The notes under the pieces were generated by a model that saw only the letters and a program-made list of their open reading frames with translations, searched no databases and was not told where the DNA came from. Made by a program: the position numbers and the translations under genes. A stretch of 64,000 bases of DNA from Antarctobacter heliothermus (GTDB lineage Bacteria > Pseudomonadota > Alphaproteobacteria > Rhodobacterales > Rhodobacteraceae): the NCBI RefSeq assembly GCF_002237555.1, contig NZ_CP022540.1, positions 4,469,001 to 4,533,000 of the forward strand, read 5' to 3'. This document shows, piece by piece, positions 49,941 through 57,101 of this stretch (positions are counted from its first letter, which is position 1; each line of letters starts with the position of its first letter).

Positions 49941-50356
49941 CCCTCACCATCCGCAAATCCGTCTTCCTGCCCGCAGACCAAACCACCGTATGGGATCACC
50001 TGACGCGCGCCGACCTGCTGGGCAAATGGTTTCACCCCGCCTCGTCGGATCTGGTCGAAGGGCAACCCTACACCTTGCTGTCGCAAAAGGACGGCGACCG
50101 CATGTGCTGGGGCACGGTGGAAAAACTCTCGCCCAAGGATCACATGCGATGGTCGTTTACCGTCGGCCCGCTGAACGGGACCATGACCACCGTCGACTGG
50201 CACCTGACCACGGCCCCCGGCGGCACACAGCTGTCGCTGGAACATTCCGGCCTGCCCGAAGACGCGGAGGGCTATGGTCTTGTGCTTGCGCTGGACAAAG
50301 GTTGGCACGGATTTCTTGGCAATCTGCACGAAATCGAAACGATGGCCTTGTCATGA
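49937..50356 (+). CDS. SRPBCC/AHSA1-domain protein
   Basis: 139 residues with the helix-grip fold pattern: IRKSVFLPADQTTVWDHLTRADLLGKWFHPASSDLVEGQPYTL, MCWGTVEKLSPKDHMRWSF and the closing helix GWHGFLGNLHEIETMAL. The domain binds hydrophobic ligands. It is translationally coupled to the ArsR gene and is presumably the only structural gene of that operon. Confidence 0.88.
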   Translation: MTLTIRKSVFLPADQTTVWDHLTRADLLGKWFHPASSDLVEGQPYTLLSQKDGDRMCWGTVEKLSPKDHMRWSFTVGPLNGTMTTVDWHLTTAPGGTQLSLEHSGLPEDAEGYGLVLALDKGWHGFLGNLHEIETMALS

Positions 50357-50383
50357 CCCCTGCCGCGCCTTACCTCAGGCGCT

Positions 50384-50542
50384 GGCGGGTTCTGCCCTTC
50401 TCGTACACGGGTACATTCCGGTGGCCTTAAGCAAATCCGAGGGAGCTGGCTCTGGCGGGATCGTGGTCTCGTTACCTGGCGCCCACCTGTATATACAGGT
50501 CCTCGGGAATGCACTACCCACACGGTTGGCGCGGTTCCCGCC
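50384..50542. ncRNA. Candidate structured RNA (rod-shaped fold, strand unresolved)
   Basis: Nested pairing can be traced by eye: GGCGGG (50384-50389) with CCCGCC (50537-50542); GGGTA-CATTCC (50409-50419) with GGAATG-CAC-TACCC (50506-50519); CCGAGG (50437-50442) with CCTCGG (50501-50506, sharing one G); and a perfect 16-bp palindrome ACCTGTATATACAGGT (50485-50500). Several independent stems in register in gene-free DNA suggest an RNA rather than chance. I could not match it to 6S, SRP, tmRNA or RNase P signatures. Confidence 0.35.
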
Positions 50543-50605
50543 GCACACCCCACATAGCGTACAATCAGGTTTAGAATCCTGATAATCAGGCTGACCAAGA
50601 CCGGA

Positions 50606-50665
50606 AGCGGGCTGGAGGGCGGGCCGCTGAGCCGCAGGCTCAGTCGGGGCGTCCGGAGGCCCGCT
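50606..50665. other. Long stem-loop in gene-free region
   Basis: AGCGGGC (50606-50612) pairs with GCCCGCT (50659-50665), and inside it CTGAGCC-GCA-GGCTCAG (50627-50643) forms a 7-bp hairpin. TTTAC follows on the plus strand, so it may be a weak plus-strand terminator for the SRPBCC operon or for the candidate RNA before it. Confidence 0.5.
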
Positions 50666-50673
50666 TTACACGC

Positions 50674-51009
50674 TCAGCGGTGGCCCAGAACCCGCAACGA
50701 TCGCGCCTTAGGTGCTTTTGCCGCGACACGCACCCGCGCAGGCACTTGCGGAATAGCGCGCTGACGTTTGCCACCCGAGGTGTCGTCGTCCTCTGCCATG
50801 CGCATGATCGAAATGGCGAACTGCACCCCGGCGAACACCACACCGTTGAAGAACACCAGCATGATCACGGCCACCACCGCGACATCACTGGTTGAGATCA
50901 GGTGCCACAGGTTGGCGACGTTGAACCACAACAACGCGCCGACAAAGAGCGCTGAAAGGCCAAAACCTGTCAGGACCTGAAGGATGTAAAGACGGATGAG
51001 TTTGGGCAT
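50674..51009 (-). CDS. Small membrane protein downstream of nusB
   Basis: 111 residues from the ATG at 51009 (ggagccgccc upstream). Two hydrophobic helices: LIRLYILQVLTGFGLSALFVGALLWF and SDVAVVAVIMLVFFNGVVFAGVQFAI, then a basic tail (KRQRAIPQVPARVRVAAKAPKARSLR). The family is not known to me. It lies 188 bases after nusB on the same strand, so cotranscription is uncertain. Confidence 0.7.
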   Translation of the reverse strand: MPKLIRLYILQVLTGFGLSALFVGALLWFNVANLWHLISTSDVAVVAVIMLVFFNGVVFAGVQFAISIMRMAEDDDTSGGKRQRAIPQVPARVRVAAKAPKARSLRVLGHR

Positions 51010-51197
51010 GGGCGGCTCCTTCGCATTCCATGAATAGAATACAAATGGAGGACATTGGCAATCGCGCAAGAGGTCACATGCCCGCCGCCGCCTCCAGAAC
51101 CTGCGCGTTTCGACGCAGGTCGCCCTATTGGCCCCGCCTCGCCGAAATGCCGATCAGCCGGGCATCTGTCGTCGCAACCCCCTGCCGCACCAGAGCA

Positions 51198-51671
51198 TCA
51201 AAATGCCTCGGGCTTGGCCTCGCGTGCCATGTGGTCCAGTACCGCGTTCACAAAACGCGCTTCTTTACCGTCCGGGAAAAAGGCCGACGCCACGTCCAGA
51301 TATTCGACGATCACCACCTTAGGCGGCGTCTCAAATGCCAGCATCTCTGCCCCGGCCACGCGAAACAGCGCGCGCAGTGTCGGGTCGATCCGCGCTATGG
51401 GCCATTTCGCCACCAGCGCCCGGTCGGTCATCTGGTCGATCTTGACCTGCCAGTTCACCGCCTGCTCCAAGAGCTTGGCAAAGAATTCAACGTCGCCGTC
51501 GATCATCTCAGTGCCGTCGTCGATCTCGGCCCCAAAGCGGAACTCCAGAAACTCGCGCCGCACCTTGTCGATGCCCACGTCGGATTGTTCCATCTGGAAC
51601 AGCGCCTGCACGGCATAAAACCGCGAGGCGCTCTTCATCTTGCGTTTCTGGTTGCCCGATAGCTGGGTCAT
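51198..51671 (-). CDS. nusB: Transcription antitermination factor NusB
   Basis: 157 residues from the ATG at 51671, overlapping the ribH stop by 4 bases. SASRFYAVQALFQMEQS (start), VRREFLEFRFGAEIDDG (about 38), NWQVKIDQMTDRALVAKWPIARIDPTLRALFRVAGAEMLAFETPPKVVIVEYLDVASAFFPDGKEARFVNAVLDHMARE, the NusB C-terminal signature. It binds boxA RNA in rRNA antitermination. The ribH-nusB arrangement is common in bacteria. Confidence 0.95.
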   Translation of the reverse strand: MTQLSGNQKRKMKSASRFYAVQALFQMEQSDVGIDKVRREFLEFRFGAEIDDGTEMIDGDVEFFAKLLEQAVNWQVKIDQMTDRALVAKWPIARIDPTLRALFRVAGAEMLAFETPPKVVIVEYLDVASAFFPDGKEARFVNAVLDHMAREAKPEAF

Positions 51672-52219
51672 GCGATGTCGGGGCCCTTGCTGCTGCCTGC
51701 GATCTGGATCTCTTCGCGGGCGGGGACGAATCCCACACCCTTGCGAGAGCCGCCCCACTTACGGGTCAGCGCCAGCAGATGCAAGGCCGCCGCCGCCGCG
51801 CCGCCGCCCTTGTTTTGACCGGCCGCCTCGGCCCGCACGCGGGCTTGTTCATAATTCTCGACCGTCAGGATTCCATTGCCAATGCACAGCCCCTGAAGGC
51901 CTAGCAGTGTCAGCGCCCGAGAACTGTCGTTGCAAACCGTGTCATAATGCGTCGTCTCGCCCCGGATCACGCAGCCCAGCGCCACATAGGCGTCAAAGTT
52001 CGACATACGCTCCGCGATGCCGATGGCGGTGGGCACCTCCAGCGCGCCGGGCACCTCGACGGTTTCATGCAAGCCGCCGCAGGCCTCGATCTCGGCTGCG
52101 GCACCTGCCACCAACTGGTCGGCGATATCTTTGTAGTAGGGCGCGACGACGATCAGAACCTTGACCGGCTTGTCAAACTCCGCGCGATCCAGCACATGAT
52201 GCGTCTCACTCGATGCCAT
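51668..52219 (-). CDS. ribH: 6,7-dimethyl-8-ribityllumazine synthase
   Basis: 183 residues. Substrate-binding motifs: VLIVVAPYYKDIADQLVAGAAAEI (about 20), VEVPGALEVPTAIGIAER (about 55), YVALGCVIRGETTHYDTVCNDSSRAL (about 78, with the catalytic His) and GLCIGNGILTVENYEQARVRA (about 108). It makes the riboflavin precursor. Its ATG overlaps the ribB stop (TGATG) and its stop the nusB start. Confidence 0.96.
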   Translation of the reverse strand: MASSETHHVLDRAEFDKPVKVLIVVAPYYKDIADQLVAGAAAEIEACGGLHETVEVPGALEVPTAIGIAERMSNFDAYVALGCVIRGETTHYDTVCNDSSRALTLLGLQGLCIGNGILTVENYEQARVRAEAAGQNKGGGAAAAALHLLALTRKWGGSRKGVGFVPAREEIQIAGSSKGPDIA

Positions 52220-53346
52220 CAGCCCAACTCCGAGACTTTGCGCGTTCCGACGATTTCAAGGCCGTAGGCGTCCAGTCCCACAACCTTGGGCGTGGGGGAA
52301 TTGGTCAACAGCACCAGCTTGGACAATCCGAGCGAGGACAGGATCTGTGCCCCCAGACCGTATTGCCGCAATGTCTTGGGCGACACACCTTCGGCGGCGT
52401 CCAGCTTCATCGAGGTGTCGCGCAGCAGCACGACCACGCCGCGCCCTTCGTCTGCAACCGCCTGCATCGCGTGCTGAAACTCATGCGCCCGCCCCTTTGG
52501 CCCGGTGCCGACAATGTCCAGCATCGGGTCCATGGCGTGCATCCGCACCAACACCGGATCGGAGGTGCCAAGGTCGCCTTTGGTCAGAACGATGTGTTCG
52601 TCGCCATGTGTTTCGTCGGTGTAGATGCGCATCCGCCACTCACCGCCGAACTCCGACGTGATGGTCTCTTCGGTGCGGATCTTGACCAGATTGTCGTTGC
52701 GCCGCCGGTACGAAATCAGGTCAGAAATTGTGCCGATCTTCAGCCCGTGACGCTGTGCAAAGGCCACCATTTCCGGCAACCGCGCCATGGTGCCGTCCTC
52801 GTTCATGATCTCGCAGATCACACCCGCCGCGTTCAGCCCAGCCAACCGCGCCACATCGACCGCCGCCTCTGTATGGCCGGCACGCACCAGCACGCCGCCC
52901 TTGCGGGCGCGCAGCGGGAACACATGGCCCGGTGTGGCAATATCCGCCGCCCCCTTGGAGGCATCGATGGCCACCGCGATGGTCCGCGCCCGGTCAGCGG
53001 CGGAAATGCCCGTCGTCACCCCCTCACGCGCCTCGATCGAGGTGGTAAAGGCCGTTTCGTGCCGGGACGAGTTGTTGGTCGACATCAGCGGCAGACCCAG
53101 TTCCTCGATTCGGTCCGAGGTCATCGCAAGGCAGATCAACCCGCGCCCGTACAGCGCCATGAAGTTGACCGCATCCGGCGTCGCCCATTGGGCGGGGATC
53201 ACCAGATCGCCTTCGTTTTCACGGTCTTCGTGATCGACCAGAATGAACATGCGCCCGTTGCGCGCGTCCTCAATGATCTCTTCGACAGAAGAAATCGCAT
53301 CGGACCAGACCTGTTCAACCGGTCCCGGAGTTTCAAAATCGGGCAT
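52219..53346 (-). CDS. ribB: 3,4-dihydroxy-2-butanone-4-phosphate synthase with degenerate GTP cyclohydrolase II domain (RibBX type)
   Basis: 375 residues from the ATG at 53346. The N-terminal RibB domain is intact: ILVDHEDRENEGDLVIPAQWATPDAVNFMA (about 34), TTGISAADRARTI, and GHVFPLRARKGGVLVRAGHTEAAVD (about 140). The C-terminal half aligns with GTP cyclohydrolase II but the Zn-binding Cys set (C-x10-C-x-C in RibA) is absent; the region reads VRMHAMDPMLDIVGTGPKGRAHEF. So only the butanone phosphate reaction is expected. No FMN riboswitch is seen upstream. Confidence 0.92.
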   Translation of the reverse strand: MPDFETPGPVEQVWSDAISSVEEIIEDARNGRMFILVDHEDRENEGDLVIPAQWATPDAVNFMALYGRGLICLAMTSDRIEELGLPLMSTNNSSRHETAFTTSIEAREGVTTGISAADRARTIAVAIDASKGAADIATPGHVFPLRARKGGVLVRAGHTEAAVDVARLAGLNAAGVICEIMNEDGTMARLPEMVAFAQRHGLKIGTISDLISYRRRNDNLVKIRTEETITSEFGGEWRMRIYTDETHGDEHIVLTKGDLGTSDPVLVRMHAMDPMLDIVGTGPKGRAHEFQHAMQAVADEGRGVVVLLRDTSMKLDAAEGVSPKTLRQYGLGAQILSSLGLSKLVLLTNSPTPKVVGLDAYGLEIVGTRKVSELG

Positions 53347-53531
53347 GGGGCCTCTCTTTTGCCAGTCAGGTGCGGGATACTTGAGCGTTCCGCCAAAGAC
53401 CAGAGGCAAGCGTACCCTACGCTGCACGGCGACCATGCAAAAAAACACAGGCGGTCGCATCCATGTTCTGCCCTTCGCCGTCCAGGACAGCCCACTCAGC
53501 GGCCCTTGGCGGATTTCAGGCGAACAGGATC

Positions 53532-53849
53532 TCAGTCAAAAATATCGTCCAGCAGATCGAACGCCTCATCGAAAAAGCGGTGCGCCAGACCCTTGCTCTT
53601 TTTCTTGCGCGGCTTCTGCCCGACCTTGCGGTCCGCTGTTTGGGCCGGTCTGGCTTTCTTGCGCGTGGCCTTGGTGTCCGCCTTAAAATCCGGGCGACCG
53701 GGGCGGGCCGCCTCGGCCTTCAGGTGTTTCATGTTGTGCAGTGGCGCCCCACAGGATGCACAGGACAATTCATGCCGGACGTCGCCGCGCAGAACGAGCG
53801 CGGCACGCGTGCCGCAATAACAACAAGTCGCAATCTTGGTCGTGGCCAT
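53532..53849 (-). CDS. Small zinc-ribbon-like protein
   Basis: 105 residues. Two CxxC pairs (C9-x2-C12 and C30-x2-C33, in TCCYCGTRAAL and HELSCASCGAPL) would bind one zinc; a Lys/Arg-rich linker (ADTKATRKKARPAQTADRKVGQKPRKKKSKG) and an acidic C-terminal helix (FFDEAFDLLDDIFD) follow. The function is unknown; nucleic-acid contact is plausible from the charge. It ends the run after rlmB, 9 bases away. Confidence 0.75.
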   Translation of the reverse strand: MATTKIATCCYCGTRAALVLRGDVRHELSCASCGAPLHNMKHLKAEAARPGRPDFKADTKATRKKARPAQTADRKVGQKPRKKKSKGLAHRFFDEAFDLLDDIFD

Positions 53850-53858
53850 AGGGCCGAT

Positions 53859-54635
53859 CTAGGCACGCGCCGCGTAAAGCGCAACCGCCGCCGCGTTCGA
53901 CACATTCAGCGACCCAAAAGCTCCGGCGAAATCGATCCGGACCAACGCGTCCACCGTTTCCTTGGTCTTGGGTCGCAGTCCCGGCCCCTCGGCCCCGAAA
54001 ACCAGCGCCAGAGGGGCGTCGCGCCGTCCCTCAAGCGCTGCTTCGATGGTTTGCTCTGCCTCACCGTCAAGGCCCAGAACAAGATACCCCATGTCGCGCA
54101 GCGTCTGGATCGTCTCAGCCAGATTGCGCTCTCGCAGGTAGGGCTGGCGCTCCAACGCCCCGCTGGCGGTCTTGGCCAGTGCACCGGTTTCGGGGGCCGC
54201 GTGGTGGCGCGTACCGATCACCGCTTGCGCGCCGAACACCTCCGCCGAGCGCAGAATCGCGCCCACATTGTGTGGGTCCGTCACCCGGTCCAGCAGGACC
54301 AGCCGCAAGGCCCCCTGCCCGGCAAAGGCCACGTCTTCGAGCCGCCCCCAATCCAGCGGCTTAACCTCCAGCGCGGCCCCTTGGTGGACCGAATTGGGGT
54401 CCAGCGGCGCATCAAACCGGCGCGGATCCTGAATTTCGGGGGTCATGCCAGAGACCGCAACCGCCTCTGTCAGCTTTTCCGCCGCATTGGGCGTCAGGAT
54501 CAGCCGCAGCCTGTCCCGGCGCGGATTCATCAGCGCGTCGCGGACCGCGTGCAGCCCGAACAGCCAGACGGTCTCATTGGCCGAGGCCTTGCGCGCCTGT
54601 TCCTTTTCGACCACCCATTTCGGTTTCTTTGCCAT
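53859..54635 (-). CDS. rlmB: 23S rRNA (guanosine-2'-O)-methyltransferase RlmB-type (SpoU family)
   Basis: 258 residues from the ATG at 54635. N-terminal L30e-like substrate domain (VWLFGLHAVRDALMNPRRDRLRLILT) and a SPOUT knot domain with the three motifs LLDRVTDPHNVGAILRSAEVFGAQAVI (about 130), LALVFGAEGPGLRPKT (about 210) and GAFGSLNVSNAAAVALYAAR (about 238). It 2'-O-methylates G2251-equivalent of 23S rRNA in the family. It is divergent from tRNA-Tyr. Confidence 0.92.
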   Translation of the reverse strand: MAKKPKWVVEKEQARKASANETVWLFGLHAVRDALMNPRRDRLRLILTPNAAEKLTEAVAVSGMTPEIQDPRRFDAPLDPNSVHQGAALEVKPLDWGRLEDVAFAGQGALRLVLLDRVTDPHNVGAILRSAEVFGAQAVIGTRHHAAPETGALAKTASGALERQPYLRERNLAETIQTLRDMGYLVLGLDGEAEQTIEAALEGRRDAPLALVFGAEGPGLRPKTKETVDALVRIDFAGAFGSLNVSNAAAVALYAARA

Positions 54636-54706
54636 CGCCGATGCCCCTGCTTTCTGAGGACACAGGGTTTGCACCCTGCGCCGTGCTTTGCCAAGGGAAT
54701 TTCCTG

Positions 54707-54735
54707 TTGACGCGGTTTTTGGGCGCATGTAGTCA
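54707..54735 (+). promoter_or_regulatory. Promoter of tRNA-Tyr
   Basis: TTGACG (54707-54712) and TAGTCA (54730-54735) are separated by exactly 17 bases and lie 33 bases before the tRNA. The leader contains a perfect 8-bp hairpin ACACCGGG-TACG-CCCGGTGT (54743-54762), which may define the processing end of the precursor. Confidence 0.7.
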
Positions 54736-54767
54736 GCCCCTCACACCGGGTACGCCCGGTGTCCGGT

Positions 54768-54851
54768 GGGCGACAGGCCGCAAGGTGTGGCAGGGGACTG
54801 TAACTCCCTCGAGGCGACTCACGCCTGGTTCGATTCCAGGGTCGCCCACCA
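54768..54851 (+). tRNA. tRNA-Tyr (anticodon GTA)
   Basis: 84 nt with encoded CCA (54849-54851). Acceptor GGGCGAC pairs with GTCGCCC, the T-arm is CCTGG-TTCGATT-CCAGG, the anticodon loop CTGTAAC gives GTA (54800-54802) for tyrosine, and a long variable arm makes it class II as expected for tRNA-Tyr in bacteria. Confidence 0.98.
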
Positions 54852-54980
54852 TTTCATATCTTCGACAATACGCGTTTCTGTGGATCAGGCTTTGGCCCGA
54901 TCTGCCGATTCAGACCGGGCCGATTGGTTGGGCCGATTGACTGGCCCCTCAATCAGAATCACATACCTTGTTTTGCGGGA

Positions 54981-55769
54981 TCATCCCCGAAGAGCGCGCG
55001 CCAGCGCGGCCACCGCAAACAGCACCGCCGCCGCGCAGACAACACTTGGCCCCGCCGGGGTGTCAAAGGTCCACGCCGCCCACAGCCCGCCCAGCGCCGA
55101 CACAACACCTACCGCCGCCGTGCCCGCCAGCATGCCTTCGGGTGTTGTCGACAGGGGCCGCGCTGCTGCCGCCGGGATGATCAGCAATGCGCCGATCAAC
55201 AGCGCACCGACCACCTTCAGCGCCACGGCTACCACCAGCGCCAGCGCCAGCATCAGCACCACACGCTCACGCTCTGGATTCAGGCCAGAGGCGGCAGCCA
55301 GATCGGGCGACACGGTCGCGGTCAACAGCGCCTGCCACCGCCAGCCGATCAATGCCGCAACCAGCGCCCCGCCGCCCCAGATCACCGCCAGATCGCTGCG
55401 GCTGACCGCAAGAATATCGCCGAACAGATAGGCCTCCAGGTTCAGGCGCGGACCGGGCAGCAGGCTGGCCGCGACAAGGCCCATCGCAAGTGCCGCATGG
55501 GCCACAACCCCCAGAACCATATCCGCGCCATAGCCTCGCCCCGACAACTGCGCGACGCCAAAAGCGACCAGCAGGGACACAATCAGCGTTCCGGCAAAGA
55601 TCGGCACCGACAAGGCCAGCGCCAAGGCAACCCCAAGGATCGCTGCGTGTGAGGTCGCGTCGCCGAAATAGGCCATCCGCCGCCAGACAACGAAGACGCC
55701 CAAAGGGGCCGCCGCCAACGCCACCCCCACCGCCGCCAGTGCGGCGCGCACCAGAAAATCATCCAGCAT
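54981..55769 (-). CDS. znuB: Zinc ABC transporter permease
   Basis: 262 residues from the ATG at 55769, overlapping the last 11 bases of znuC. About eight hydrophobic helices, with VVWRRMAYFGDATSHAAILGVALALAL and LIGALLIIPAAAARPLS typical of the ABC-3 metal permeases (ZnuB/MntB). It moves zinc across the inner membrane. The ABC-3 family also covers manganese and iron; zinc is supported by the adjacent zur and by Zur boxes. Confidence 0.93.
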   Translation of the reverse strand: MLDDFLVRAALAAVGVALAAAPLGVFVVWRRMAYFGDATSHAAILGVALALALSVPIFAGTLIVSLLVAFGVAQLSGRGYGADMVLGVVAHAALAMGLVAASLLPGPRLNLEAYLFGDILAVSRSDLAVIWGGGALVAALIGWRWQALLTATVSPDLAAASGLNPERERVVLMLALALVVAVALKVVGALLIGALLIIPAAAARPLSTTPEGMLAGTAAVGVVSALGGLWAAWTFDTPAGPSVVCAAAVLFAVAALARALRG

Positions 55770-56532
55770 CGCAGTTCTCTCCGGCGGCATGATCGTGAGT
55801 ATGATCATGGGCGTGATCGTGATCGTGATGGTGGCTGTGTTCGTGGCGGTACAGTGCCAGTGCGCCCTTGGTGCCAGACCCGAACAGCGCGCGGTATTCC
55901 TCGGCCTGCGCGACCACCTCGGGGTGGCCTTCGCAGCAAACATGACCGTTCAGGCAAATCACCCGGTCAGAGGCGCTCATGACAACATGCAGCTCATGGC
56001 TGACCATCAGCACGGCACAGCCCAACCGGTCGCGCAGATCCTCGATCCGCAGGTAGAACTGTGCCTGCGCCGGTTGGTCCAGCCCGGTCGTTGGCTCATC
56101 CAGAATCAGGATCTGCGGCGTATTCAGCAACGCCCGCGCCAGCAAGACCCGTTGAAACTGCCCCCCAGATAGGGCCGACATCTGCCGTCCCGCAAGATCA
56201 CCGGCCCCCGCCTCGTCCAGCGCCGTGGCGCGCGCCTCGGCGCTGTTGCGGTGCGGCAGGTCTAGAAAGCGGCTGACGGTGATTGGCAGGGTGGCGTCCA
56301 TCCGCAACCCCTGCGGCACATATCCCAGCCGCAGCCCCCGCTGCCGCACCACGCTGCCGCGTGACGGTTTCAACGCCCCGACCAGTGCGCGCAACAGCGT
56401 CGACTTGCCCGATCCGTTGGGGCCAACCACGGTTACGATCTCTCCGGGCGCGATGCTGAAATCCACATCGCGCAAGACCTCACGCGGGCCTTGTCTCACG
56501 GCCAGCCCACGCGCCTCGACCAATGCGCTCAT
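55759..56532 (-). CDS. znuC: Zinc ABC transporter ATP-binding protein with His-rich tail
   Basis: 257 residues from the ATG at 56532, overlapping the zur stop by 4 bases. Walker A VVGPNGSGKSTLLRAL (about 35), signature LSGGQFQRVLLARALL (about 135), Walker B ILILDEPTTGLDQP and H-loop MVSHELH. The last ~30 residues are a His/Asp-rich tail (HEHSHHHDHDHAHDHTHDH) that would bind zinc on the cytoplasmic side; the znuB start lies within its coding end. His-rich tails occur in some ZnuC proteins. Confidence 0.95.
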   Translation of the reverse strand: MSALVEARGLAVRQGPREVLRDVDFSIAPGEIVTVVGPNGSGKSTLLRALVGALKPSRGSVVRQRGLRLGYVPQGLRMDATLPITVSRFLDLPHRNSAEARATALDEAGAGDLAGRQMSALSGGQFQRVLLARALLNTPQILILDEPTTGLDQPAQAQFYLRIEDLRDRLGCAVLMVSHELHVVMSASDRVICLNGHVCCEGHPEVVAQAEEYRALFGSGTKGALALYRHEHSHHHDHDHAHDHTHDHAAGENCDAG

Positions 56533-57008
56533 CTTGGGGTGTCCACACAGGCCGGGCACAGGCCCTCTGCTTCGATCGCGACCCGTTCAACCTGAAACCC
56601 CAGTTCTCCGGCCGCAGCACGCAGCACGTCAGAGGCGCGCCGTCCCGGCGTTTCGGCCACCGCAGAACAGTTGCGGCAAATCAGGAAACAGGGCGCGTGA
56701 CGCTCTCCGGGTGCGGCGCAGGCAATAAAGGCGTTCAACCGTTCGATCCGATGGGCAAACCCATGCGCCACAAGGAAATCCAGCGCCCGGTAGGCCACGG
56801 GCGGCTGCGAACCGCGTCCCTCGTCGCGCAGCACGTCCAACACCTCATAGGCCCCCATCGCCCGATGCTGTGCCAGCAGAATCTCGAGCACGCGCCGCCG
56901 CACCGGCGTCAACTGCAGCCGCTGCTCATCACAAGTCTCTTCGACCGCCTGCAACGCCGTGGCGATACAGTGGCCGTGGTCGTGATGCTCAAACCCTTTG
57001 GCGTCCAT
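56529..57008 (-). CDS. zur: Fur-family zinc uptake regulator
   Basis: 159 residues from the ATG at 57008. Winged helix LTPVRRRVLEILLAQHRAMGAYEVLDVLRDEGRGSQPPVAYRALDFLVAHGFAHRIERLNAFIAC and a dimerisation/zinc domain with HAPCFLICRNCSAVAE and the C-terminal LCPACVDTPR, giving the two CxxC pairs of a structural zinc site. An N-terminal HHDHGH adds extra His. It is cotranscribed with znuC and znuB and divergent from znuA. Confidence 0.94.
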   Translation of the reverse strand: MDAKGFEHHDHGHCIATALQAVEETCDEQRLQLTPVRRRVLEILLAQHRAMGAYEVLDVLRDEGRGSQPPVAYRALDFLVAHGFAHRIERLNAFIACAAPGERHAPCFLICRNCSAVAETPGRRASDVLRAAAGELGFQVERVAIEAEGLCPACVDTPR

Positions 57009-57040
57009 GGTGCGTCTCTCCTGCAGATTTGGGGTTGATA

Positions 57041-57050
57041 TGGTATAACA
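57041..57050. promoter_or_regulatory. Zur-box-like site 1
   Basis: TGGTATAACA within ATGGTATAACAT, matching the palindromic ATGTTATAACAT core of Zur boxes at all but one position. It lies 33 bases before the zur start and 52 bases before znuA. Confidence 0.75.
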
Positions 57051-57071
57051 TTCAGCCGTACAAGTCCGCAT

Positions 57072-57086
57072 CGTTATGATATAACA
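57072..57086. promoter_or_regulatory. Zur-box-like site 2
   Basis: GTTAT-GAT-ATAAC (in CGTTATGATATAACA) is a 5-3-5 inverted repeat of the Zur type, 16 bases before the znuA ATG. With site 1 it gives two boxes 31 bases apart, one per divergent promoter. Confidence 0.75.
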
Positions 57087-57101
57087 TACAAAGGTCTCCC
57101 C

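Larger units (their letters stand above)
50357..50673. other. Gene-free convergent region with possible structured RNA
   Basis: About 317 bases without a supported protein gene on either strand. It contains a rod-like fold (50384-50542) and a second long stem-loop (50606-50665), described separately. Confidence 0.6.

Noticed and set aside
50384-50665. 6S RNA, SRP RNA, tmRNA or RNase P RNA
   Set aside because: The region folds but lacks the SRP GGAAG-type tetraloop context, the tmRNA tRNA-like end, RNase P core motifs and a clear 6S central bubble with conserved sequence. I kept only a generic candidate.
53347-53531. FMN riboswitch upstream of ribB
   Set aside because: No RFN element core (AGGG, GGGGTGAAATTCCC-like, and closing GCG motifs) could be found in the 185 bases upstream.
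52213-53820. 535-codon plus-strand open frame
   Set aside because: Antisense to ribB, whose motifs are intact; the translation is rich in R, H and Q with no domain or RBS.
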